A stretch of 6,059 nucleotides of DNA from Campylobacterales bacterium (lineage in GTDB: Bacteria; Campylobacterota; Campylobacteria; Campylobacterales; JAADDG01). The DNA is taken from positions 1 to 6,059 of the forward strand of contig JALVCR010000008.1 of the NCBI GenBank assembly GCA_027009865.1. The letters run 5' to 3'. Position numbers and translations under genes: made by a program. Positions 1 through 5,450 of this stretch are shown here, in pieces; position 1 is the stretch's first letter; every line of letters begins with the position of its first letter. Below the pieces are notes generated by a model, which searched no databases, was not told where the DNA came from, and saw only the letters and a list, made by a program, of their open reading frames with translations.

Positions 1-152
1 CTTTTAACGAAGCTTTGAAAGTGGCGGCTGAAAAATTTAGGGAAGATCCTTTGGGCGTTCCTTCTCTTTCGGCTTGGATTAGCGTAAGGGCGGTAATGCC
101 GGAGATTTCAAGAGAATTTATAGAAGCTGTGGAGCTTGACAACGAGGAATAA
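1..152 (+). CDS. 3' end of an unidentified gene (C-terminal 49 residues); possible glycosyltransferase
   Basis: An open frame runs in from the left edge (codons from position 3) and stops at TAA 150-152, two bases before the next start. The visible tail begins FNEALKVAAEKF, contains PSLSAWISVRAVMP and ends AVELDNEE. It is soluble and acidic at the end, with no membrane segment. It is certainly coding: it shares the base composition of its neighbours, and the next gene's ribosome site (GAGG, 144-147) lies inside its last codons, so the two are probably translationally coupled. I cannot identify the family from 49 residues. Its place next to a glucosylglycerate-phosphorylase-like gene and galU makes a solute-forming glycosyltransferase (glucosylglycerate or mannosylglycerate synthase type) a reasonable guess, but that guess rests on context alone. 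Confidence 0.7.
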   Translation, partial: FNEALKVAAEKFREDPLGVPSLSAWISVRAVMPEISREFIEAVELDNEE

Positions 153-154
153 AG

Positions 155-1885
155 ATGAAAAAAAGCGGATATGTAAAAAAGAGCATAGAGGAGAGATTAA
201 ATTTTATTTATGATAAAGAGGATGCAAAAAAGGCGTTAAAAGGGATAAACGATTTAATAGAGAAATATAAAAAAAGGATTAAACCCCACTACTACAAAAT
301 GAGCGAAAAAGATATCATTTTGATAACTTACGGAGATCAAGTAAGAAGACCTAATGAAGAGCCTTTGGAGAGCTTGAAATATTTTTTGGATCAAAGAGTT
401 AAAGACGTTATAAATACCGTTCATATTCTCCCTTTTTATCCATACTCATCAGATGATGGATTTTCAGTTATAGATTACTGCAAAGTCTCTCCGATGATGG
501 GAAACTGGGAACATATAAAGGAGCTTGCAAGCGAATACAGGCTGATGTTTGACGCGGTTATAAACCATATGTCCCAATACTCCGATTGGTTTCAAAACTT
601 TTTAAAAGATGATCCAAAATATGAAAATTTTTTTGTAGAAGTGGATCCAACCGAAGATTTGTCAAAAGTTGTCCGACCAAGAACCACTCCCGTTTTGCAC
701 GGATATAGAGATTACAGCGGCAAAATCAGATATATCTGGACAACTTTTAGCAAAGATCAGGTAGATTTAAACTATTCAAACTACAAAGTTTTGCTTGCCA
801 TTTTGGAGGTTTTGTTCTGTTATGTGGAAAAAGGGGCAAGATTAATAAGGCTTGATGCGATAGCTTTCATTTGGAAGGAGATAGGAACTTCCTGCGTGCA
901 TCTTCCCCAAACTCACGAACTGATTCAGCTAATGAGAGAGGTTTTGCACAAAGTCGCTCCTTATGTGGTTATTATTACTGAGACAAACGTTCCGCATGAA
1001 GAGAATATTTCCTATTTTGGAAGCGGGGATGATGAAGCTCAGATGGTTTATAATTTCGCTCTTCCTCCGCTTTTAGCTTACAGCGTTTTAAAATCTGATA
1101 CTACAATTTTAACCGATTGGGCGAAAACTTTGACTCTTCCAAGCGATAAAGTGTGCTTTTTTAATTTTACTGCAAGTCATGACGGATGCGGTTTAAGGCC
1201 GGTTAGCGATATTTTAACAAAAGAGCAGGTAGAGTTTATCATTGAAGAGACTAAAAAACATGGGGGACTTGTCTCTTACAGAAGCGATAATGAAGGCAGA
1301 GAGTCTCCTTATGAGCTAAACGCAAGCTATATAGATATAGTAAGCGATCCTTTGGAAGATGATGATATCAGAGCCAAAAAGATGATGATAACTCAAGCTT
1401 CAGCCCTTGCTATGCCGGGAGTTGGAGGAGTTTATTTTCACTCTCTTGTAGGCTCTTCAAGCTATCATGAAGGAGTCAGACATACCGGAATAAAGAGAGC
1501 TATTAACAGAGAAAAGTTTAATCTGGACGTTTTAAACGAAGAGCTAAATGATGAAGGAAATATCAGATTTACCATTTTTAGACGCTACAAAAAGCTTTTA
1601 TCTATCAGAATTACAGAAAAAGCTTTTAATCCTTTCGGCGAATTTGAGTTTTTGAGTCTGGATAGAAGAGTTTTTGCAGTTTACAGAAAATGCAAAGAGT
1701 GCAAAAACGATATCTTAGCTTTACATAATTTTAGCAATGATATTGTAAAATTAAAAATTCCCAAACTTATGAAATTTCCGCTTTTGGATTTGATAACGCA
1801 CAAAAAGATAAAAAGCGATGAAATAAGTTTGTCGGGATATCAAATTATGTGGTTGAAAGGATTAAGAGAAGATGAAAAAAAGTAG
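155..1885 (+). CDS. GH13_18 sugar phosphorylase, probably glucosylglycerate phosphorylase
   Basis: This is a cytoplasmic alpha-glucoside phosphorylase of the sucrose-phosphorylase subfamily, which splits a glucoside with phosphate to give alpha-glucose-1-phosphate. All GH13 regions are intact: DAVINH at 133-138, RLDAIAF with nucleophile D234, ITETNVPH with acid/base E276, and SHDG with D343. Subfamily marks are ILPFYPYSSDDGFSVIDY (91-108), HLPQTH (249-254), DEAQMVYNFALPPL (293-306) and the GGVYFHSL loop (424-431). Classical sucrose phosphorylases are about 490-505 residues and start near the ITYGD strand. Here ITYGD begins at residue 57 and the total is 576, which matches the longer glucosylglycerate phosphorylase clade (E. 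coli YcjM, Meiothermus enzyme). There is no signal peptide. The ATG at 155 has GAGGAA upstream. The end overlaps galU by 14 nt. The family is near certain; glucosylglycerate as substrate, rather than sucrose or glucosylglycerol, is inferred from clade and context. Confidence 0.93.
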   Translation: MKKSGYVKKSIEERLNFIYDKEDAKKALKGINDLIEKYKKRIKPHYYKMSEKDIILITYGDQVRRPNEEPLESLKYFLDQRVKDVINTVHILPFYPYSSDDGFSVIDYCKVSPMMGNWEHIKELASEYRLMFDAVINHMSQYSDWFQNFLKDDPKYENFFVEVDPTEDLSKVVRPRTTPVLHGYRDYSGKIRYIWTTFSKDQVDLNYSNYKVLLAILEVLFCYVEKGARLIRLDAIAFIWKEIGTSCVHLPQTHELIQLMREVLHKVAPYVVIITETNVPHEENISYFGSGDDEAQMVYNFALPPLLAYSVLKSDTTILTDWAKTLTLPSDKVCFFNFTASHDGCGLRPVSDILTKEQVEFIIEETKKHGGLVSYRSDNEGRESPYELNASYIDIVSDPLEDDDIRAKKMMITQASALAMPGVGGVYFHSLVGSSSYHEGVRHTGIKRAINREKFNLDVLNEELNDEGNIRFTIFRRYKKLLSIRITEKAFNPFGEFEFLSLDRRVFAVYRKCKECKNDILALHNFSNDIVKLKIPKLMKFPLLDLITHKKIKSDEISLSGYQIMWLKGLREDEKK

Positions 1886-2717
1886 CATAACAAAATGTCT
1901 TTTTCCAGCCGCCGGATACGGCACGAGATTTTTGCCCGCTACTAAAGCGATGCCAAAAGAGATGCTTCCAATCTTAACAAAGCCTCTGATTCAATATGGA
2001 GTGGAAGAGGCTATGGAGGCCGGGATAGATACTATGGCAATTATAACGGGAAGAGGAAAGAGAGCCATAGAGGATCATTTCGATATAAGCTATGAGCTTG
2101 AACATCAGATAAAAGGCTCTTCCAAAGAGCATCTTTTGGATGATATAAGAAAGATTATAAACAAATGCACCTTTACCTATACCAGACAAAAAGAGATGAA
2201 AGGTTTGGGGGATGCTATTTTAAAAGGAGAGGTTTTAATCGGAGATAATCCCTTTGCAGTAGTTTTGGCCGATGATTTGTGTGTAAATCTTGACGGAGAC
2301 GGCGTTTTAAGTCAGATGATAAAGATTTATGAAAAATATAAATGCTGCATAGTGGCTGTAATGGAGGTTCCAAAAGAGGAGACTTATAAATACGGCGTGG
2401 TTGCCGGAAACGAGATAGAGGATTCGGTTATGATGGTAACCGATATGGTTGAAAAGCCCGATCCTTCAAAAGCTCCTTCCAATTTGGCAATTATTGGAAG
2501 ATATATTTTAACTCCCGATATCTTTCAGACAATAAGAGAGACTCCCGTAGGCAAAAACGGAGAGCTTCAAATTACAGACGCTCTATTAAGACAGGCTAAA
2601 AAAGGCATGGTGTTAGCTTACAAATTTGAGGGAAAAAGATTTGATTGCGGAAGCGTGGACGGTTTTGTAAAGGCTACAAACTATTTTTATGAGCTTGACG
2701 CGATTGTAAATCAATAG
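1872..2717 (+). CDS. galU: UTP--glucose-1-phosphate uridylyltransferase (GalU)
   Basis: GalU makes UDP-glucose and pyrophosphate from UTP and glucose-1-phosphate in the cytoplasm. The protein is full length for the family (281 residues). The N-terminal nucleotide-binding signature PAAGYGTRFLPATK is at 12-25, followed by PKEMLP (28-33), GLGDAI (111-116), the metal-site region LADD (132-135), EKP (194-196), GELQITDAL (230-238) and the C-terminal FDCGSVDGF (257-265). Most GalU proteins have GLGHA where this one has GLGDA. The start lies inside the last codons of the phosphorylase gene, with AAAGGA (1856-1861) as ribosome site, so translation is probably coupled. The pairing makes sense: glucose-1-phosphate released by the phosphorylase is the direct substrate of this enzyme. 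UDP-glucose would also serve glycosyl transfer to surface polysaccharides. Confidence 0.96.
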   Translation: MKKSSITKCLFPAAGYGTRFLPATKAMPKEMLPILTKPLIQYGVEEAMEAGIDTMAIITGRGKRAIEDHFDISYELEHQIKGSSKEHLLDDIRKIINKCTFTYTRQKEMKGLGDAILKGEVLIGDNPFAVVLADDLCVNLDGDGVLSQMIKIYEKYKCCIVAVMEVPKEETYKYGVVAGNEIEDSVMMVTDMVEKPDPSKAPSNLAIIGRYILTPDIFQTIRETPVGKNGELQITDALLRQAKKGMVLAYKFEGKRFDCGSVDGFVKATNYFYELDAIVNQ

Positions 2718-2720
2718 GAA
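2716..2720 (+). promoter_or_regulatory. Ribosome binding site deciding a TTG start
   Basis: AGGAA overlaps the galU stop codon (TAG 2715-2717) and ends five bases before TTG at 2726. The first in-frame ATG (2753, codon 10) would cut into helix 1 of the repressor's DNA-binding domain and has no comparable site at this spacing. The TTG is therefore preferred. Confidence 0.65.
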
Positions 2721-2725
2721 CGGCT

Positions 2726-3304
2726 TTGAAAGAGGATAGAAAACGCGAAATTATGGAAGCGGCTTTAAAGCTTTTTGGGAAAAAGGGGTTTTATAAAACC
2801 ACGATTCCCGATATTGCCAAAGAGCTTAATATGAGTGTGGGAAATATTTATAACTATTTTAGTTCAAAAGACGCTTTAGCAAAAGAGATAATTTTGTATG
2901 TCTCAAAAGTATTAGGAGAGAAGATAAGAGAGATAAATTTAAAAGATATTTCAACTTATGAAAAAATAAAAGAGATTGTGGGAATATATTTTGAATTTGT
3001 TAAAAAAAAGCCTCAATTTATAGACTATTTTTTAAGAATTTTTCTATCAAACAGAGAGGTTTTTCAAAACGGCTGCGAAGGGATGATATGCGTTAGCCCC
3101 TTTGTAACCGAGATTATGATTTTTTTTGAAGAGGGCGTAAGAAACGGGGATTTAAGAGATCAGGATTTTTTCAGCGCTTTTGGGCTTTTTATGGGATATC
3201 TTGGAGGAATGGCCTTTTTAAAAAGCGAAGGTATGCTTCCAAACGATATAGATTTTTATAAAAACGATATAGCTGATAACATCTATAAAGCTTTAAAAGT
3301 TTAA
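2726..3304 (+). CDS. TetR/AcrR-family transcriptional repressor
   Basis: This is a one-component DNA-binding regulator of 192 residues, normal for TetR proteins. The N-terminal helix-turn-helix domain is clear: RKREIMEAALKLFGKKGF (5-22) forms helix 1, and TTIPDIAKELNMSVGNIYNYF (25-45) covers the turn and recognition helix, followed by the usual S-K-D-AL (47-51). The C-terminal ligand-binding half (about 60-192) is all helical and, as usual for the family, gives no ligand clue. The gene lies 8 nt after galU and 12 nt before a nitroreductase, so it is co-transcribed with both. TetR proteins often control their own operon. The operator would then lie upstream of the window or, less likely, in 4660-4844; I see no dyad next to tetR itself. 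A ligand related to the nitroreductase or outer-membrane protein is a guess. The start is TTG. Confidence 0.92.
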   Translation: MKEDRKREIMEAALKLFGKKGFYKTTIPDIAKELNMSVGNIYNYFSSKDALAKEIILYVSKVLGEKIREINLKDISTYEKIKEIVGIYFEFVKKKPQFIDYFLRIFLSNREVFQNGCEGMICVSPFVTEIMIFFEEGVRNGDLRDQDFFSAFGLFMGYLGGMAFLKSEGMLPNDIDFYKNDIADNIYKALKV

Positions 3305-3312
3305 GGGGGGGG
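3305..3312 (+). repeat. G8 homopolymer tract in the leader of the nitroreductase gene
   Basis: Eight consecutive G residues follow directly after the tetR stop (TAA 3302-3304) and form the 5' part of the purine-rich ribosome site (G8-AGAA) before ATG 3317. Poly-G tracts of about this length are slippage-prone contingency sites in Campylobacter and Helicobacter. Here the tract is outside both reading frames, and its 3' end, GGAG, stays at a fixed distance from the ATG. A length change would therefore alter only the upstream end of the ribosome site and probably has a modest effect. Confidence 0.85.
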
Positions 3313-3316
3313 AGAA

Positions 3317-3931
3317 ATGGGGCAAAAAGAGTTTTTGGATATGATGAATTTCAGGCATGCTTGCAAATTGTTTGATACAAATAGAAAAATCAGCGAAGAT
3401 GATTTTAAATATATTTTAGAAGCTGCAAGACTCAGCCCAAGTTCTTTTGGAATGGAGCCTTGGAGATTTTTGGTAATAGAAAATCAGAAAATAAAAGAGG
3501 ATTTAAAACCCTTATGCTGGAATCAAAATCAGATAACAACCTGCAGTCATCTTGTGATTATAAAAACTGATAACAAAGCTTTAAAAGATAGAGACTATAT
3601 TTTAAAAATGTTCAAAAGAAGAGGACTTGATGAAGAGAGCACCAAGGCTTATATAAAAAGGTATGAAAATTTTTTGAAAAATCAAAATATCTCTTGCTGG
3701 AGCGCTAAACAGTGCTATATAGCGGCGGCAAATATGATGAGTGCGGCAGCTTTCATAGGTATAGACAGCTGTCCGATAGAAGGATTTGATAAAGATGAAG
3801 TTCAAAAATATCTAAAAGTTGATGGAAAGAATATAGAAGTTGTTTTAATTTTAGCTTTCGGTTACAGGGTAAAGAATCCTTCAAAAAAACAGAGACTCTC
3901 TTTAGAAGAGATAGTTGAGAGGATTAAATGA
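3317..3931 (+). CDS. RdxA/NfsB-like NAD(P)H nitroreductase (FMN)
   Basis: This is a cytoplasmic FMN-dependent oxidoreductase of the nitroreductase superfamily, 204 residues, typical size. The FMN-contacting N-terminal motif is RHACKLFD (13-20), followed by ARLSPSSFGMEPWRF (37-51), QCYIAAANMM (132-141), GIDSCPIEGFD (148-158) and the C-terminal LILAFGYR (177-184). From memory of the family, Helicobacter pylori RdxA carries closely similar segments (RHSCKMFD, ARLSPSS, QCYIA, LDSC), including cysteines at the positions of C16, C133 and C152 here. E. coli NfsB shares PIEGFD. The physiological substrate is unknown; members reduce nitroaromatics, quinones or flavins. The gene follows a TetR gene and overlaps the next gene by 4 nt (ATGA), so all three are co-expressed. 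The ATG has a strong purine-rich ribosome site containing the G8 tract. Confidence 0.93.
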   Translation: MGQKEFLDMMNFRHACKLFDTNRKISEDDFKYILEAARLSPSSFGMEPWRFLVIENQKIKEDLKPLCWNQNQITTCSHLVIIKTDNKALKDRDYILKMFKRRGLDEESTKAYIKRYENFLKNQNISCWSAKQCYIAAANMMSAAAFIGIDSCPIEGFDKDEVQKYLKVDGKNIEVVLILAFGYRVKNPSKKQRLSLEEIVERIK

Positions 3932-4659
3932 AGAAAATAGTTTTACTGTTTATCTCTTCTATTTACCTTTTTGCTATTGTTTCGATAGAGCCAAAAGAGA
4001 TAGGCAAAAAGATAGGAGTTAGTGGGGAGGTTGGAGTTTCATTTCAGGCCGATAAGGGAAATACCGATATGCTTTCATCTTCTATTTCTGCAAGAATAGA
4101 AAAAGATAAAAAGGATTCTTTATATTTTGCAACTGCCTCTTACGAATATGCTACAAGCAAAGGAGAAAAGAGCAAAGACAGATCATTCTTGCATCTTAGA
4201 TATCTTCAAAGAATAAATAATAAAAATGTCAGTGAAATTTTTATCCAATTTCAAAGAGACGAATTTAAAGACCAAAGTCTAAGAGCTCTTTTGGGAGCGG
4301 GGGATAGGTATAAATTTTATGATTCAAAAAATGGGAGAGCATATTTTGGCGTGGGATTTTTTTATGATGCCGAAAAGATGAGAGGCGATGGAACTCTTGA
4401 ATATTTTAGAGGGAATTTTTATCTAAGTTTTAATAAAAACTTTAATGAAAATGTAAAGATGTCTTTTATATCCTACTATCAGCCCCGGCTTGATGAATTT
4501 AGCGATTTTGAGAGTGTAAGCTCTCTTGAATTTAGCGTTAAATTGACCAAAAGTTTGAATCTACTTTTTGTTACAAAATACGACTACGATTCCATTCCAA
4601 TAGATCATATTAAGAAGTATGATTTTACCCAGAAAATGGGAATAACCTATAAATTTTAG
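3928..4659 (+). CDS. DUF481-family outer-membrane beta-barrel protein
   Basis: This 243-residue exported protein belongs to the DUF481 (YdiY-like, 'salt-induced outer membrane protein') family. It starts with KK and a hydrophobic stretch (residues 4-19), with a plausible signal-peptidase site after LFA (14-16). The mature part opens with VSGEVGVSFQADKGNTD (31-47), the usual DUF481 first strand with its GNT turn. Alternating polar/aromatic strands follow (for example LYFATASYEYAT 66-77, RAYFGVGFFYDA 137-148, MSFISYYQPRL 178-188), and the protein ends in KMGITYKF with the terminal Phe recognised by barrel assembly. The start codon overlaps the nitroreductase stop (ATGA), with GAGAGG (3917-3922) as ribosome site. 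Function in this family is poorly defined. The link to salt or osmotic stress comes from characterised relatives and is not proven here. It is the last gene of its operon. Confidence 0.88.
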   Translation: MKKIVLLFISSIYLFAIVSIEPKEIGKKIGVSGEVGVSFQADKGNTDMLSSSISARIEKDKKDSLYFATASYEYATSKGEKSKDRSFLHLRYLQRINNKNVSEIFIQFQRDEFKDQSLRALLGAGDRYKFYDSKNGRAYFGVGFFYDAEKMRGDGTLEYFRGNFYLSFNKNFNENVKMSFISYYQPRLDEFSDFESVSSLEFSVKLTKSLNLLFVTKYDYDSIPIDHIKKYDFTQKMGITYKF

Positions 4660-4755
4660 CCGTTTTATTAAACACTTAACTGCATAAAAATTAATCCATT
4701 TTAGAAATTGTTTGTATAAAAAAGAAGCAGAAAATATCCTTTTTTTTGAATTTTA

Positions 4756-4791
4756 AAAAAAATATCTTGACTTAAGTCAAGATATTTTTTT
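4756..4791. terminator. Perfect 36-bp palindrome, probable bidirectional intrinsic terminator
   Basis: The sequence is A7, then ATATCTTGAC, TTAA, GTCAAGATAT, then T7, and it is symmetric at every position about 4773/4774. As RNA it folds into a 10-bp stem with a 4-base loop, followed by a U tract; the A and T tracts can extend the stem. It lies about 100 bases after the DUF481 stop, where the upstream operon should end. The stem has only three G-C pairs, so it may be weak alone. Its core also matches a transcription-factor site (next entry), so the palindrome may serve as terminator, operator or both. Confidence 0.65.
4767..4780 (+). promoter_or_regulatory. FixK/FNR-type (CRP-family) binding box TTGAC-N4-GTCAA
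   Basis: TTGAC TTAA GTCAA is an exact inverted repeat matching the CRP/FNR superfamily half-site (TTGA...TCAA), in the form preferred by FixK/DNR-like regulators. Its centre (4773.5) is 41.5 bp upstream of position 4815, the start predicted from the TATTAT -10 element at 4802-4807. That is the standard class II activator position. It precedes a heme-copper reductase operon, a common target of FNR/DNR/NssR-type redox or NO sensors. The caveat is that the same bases form the stem of a terminator-like palindrome. Confidence 0.5.
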
Positions 4792-4801
4792 CATTATTTT
4801 C

Positions 4802-4807
4802 TATTAT
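4802..4807 (+). promoter_or_regulatory. Candidate -10 element (TATTAT) of the reductase operon
   Basis: TATTAT matches the sigma-70 -10 consensus at five of six positions and would start transcription near 4814-4815. No good -35 hexamer is seen, as expected for an activator-dependent class II promoter and common in Campylobacterota. TATAAA at 4814-4819 is an alternative -10, with a start near 4826 and the activator box at about -52. Confidence 0.4.
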
Positions 4808-4832
4808 TTTAAATATAAATTTTCAATTTCTG

Positions 4833-4840
4833 TAAGGAGG
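4833..4840 (+). promoter_or_regulatory. Consensus ribosome binding site of subunit II gene
   Basis: TAAGGAGG is a full match to the anti-Shine-Dalgarno sequence, four bases before the ATG at 4845. It is the strongest ribosome site in the window and suggests high translation of the respiratory subunit. The next gene also has a strong one (AAGGAGGGG). Confidence 0.8.
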
Positions 4841-4844
4841 AATT

Positions 4845-5438
4845 ATGTTTTCTACCTCTTTGGAGCTTTTGAAGTTCCATTGGATGGCATATACGATTTA
4901 TGCCGTTATGATTTTATCGCTTATAGCGTGGTTTGCCTACAATATTACAAGAAAAGAGAAGGTTCCATCTGTTGTTAGGATACCTTTTTACGGTTATATA
5001 GGCTTTTTGGTAGCGGCTGGAGTCGGGCATCATATCTTTACATACAATACCATACCGTGGGTTGCGGAAGATATTATGAGACATGATATCAAAGCTGATC
5101 ATGAGTATAACATTACCATAAAAAAACATAAATGGTATTTCCCAAAAGAGAAGATGGTTGCAAAAGAGGGAGAGAAGGTAAGATTTAATGTAAAGAGTGA
5201 AGATTTAACTTACGGTTTTGGCCTTTTTAGGAAAGATGGGACAATGGTTCTTCAAATGCAGGTTGTTCCCAAACATAAAAACGATATTTTATGGACATTT
5301 AACGAATGCGGAAGATTTGATCTTACATCTACTGAGTATTCCGGGCCAAACGAGTATGATAAAGAGAGCGGAGAAGATAAGATGTTTGTAAAAGATGCTT
5401 TTATTGTAGAGTGCAATAAAAAAGTTGCAAGTAAATAA
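4845..5438 (+). CDS. Heme-copper oxidoreductase subunit II-like protein lacking the CuA site
   Basis: This 197-residue inner-membrane subunit has two hydrophobic helices (about 12-33 and 44-65) and a C-terminal periplasmic cupredoxin domain (about 86-193). The cytochrome oxidase subunit II framework is recognisable: KHKWYFPKEKMVAKEGEKV (94-112), SEDLTYGFGL (118-127) in place of S-x-DV-x-HGF, MQVVP (138-142) for Q-x-x-v-P, then NECGRFDLTSTEYSGP (153-168) for the G-x-Y-x-x-x-C-x-E-x-C-G segment. The CuA ligands are all replaced: His by Y123, the two Cys by S162 and S166, the second His by E170 and probably Met by K173; only E164 is kept. It therefore should not bind CuA. HH at 62-63 lies at the end of helix 2. 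The catalytic subunit gene follows 12 nt later. CuA loss occurs in quinol oxidases and in some NO reductases; the gNOR type is favoured by context. Confidence 0.85.
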   Translation: MFSTSLELLKFHWMAYTIYAVMILSLIAWFAYNITRKEKVPSVVRIPFYGYIGFLVAAGVGHHIFTYNTIPWVAEDIMRHDIKADHEYNITIKKHKWYFPKEKMVAKEGEKVRFNVKSEDLTYGFGLFRKDGTMVLQMQVVPKHKNDILWTFNECGRFDLTSTEYSGPNEYDKESGEDKMFVKDAFIVECNKKVASK

Positions 5439-5450
5439 GGAGGGGTAATT

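Noticed and set aside
1875..1890. Slippery A-AAA-AAG heptamer in frame right before the phosphorylase stop, at the overlap with galU, suggesting programmed frameshifting or a fused protein
   Set aside because: A -1 shift reads GTA GCA and then stops at TAA 1888-1890. Reaching the galU frame needs +1. GalU has its own ATG and ribosome site, so ordinary translational coupling explains the overlap.
2718..2725. A TetR operator next to its own gene
   Set aside because: Only 8 bases separate galU and tetR and no dyad is visible around them. The operator, if autoregulatory, must lie upstream of the window or elsewhere.
4692..4720. A second promoter with TATAAA at 4715-4720
   Set aside because: No acceptable -35 or extended -10 accompanies it, and such hexamers are frequent by chance in this AT-rich gap. 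Transcripts from it would also pass through the terminator-like palindrome.
1974..5129. Short antisense open frames of about 67-71 codons inside galU, the nitroreductase and subunit II genes
   Set aside because: They lie wholly within well-supported genes on the other strand and show no recognisable motif or family.
4845..5438. A standard cytochrome c oxidase subunit II with CuA
   Set aside because: The fold framework fits, but all ligand positions are substituted (Tyr, Ser, Ser, Glu, probably Lys), so CuA binding is not credible.
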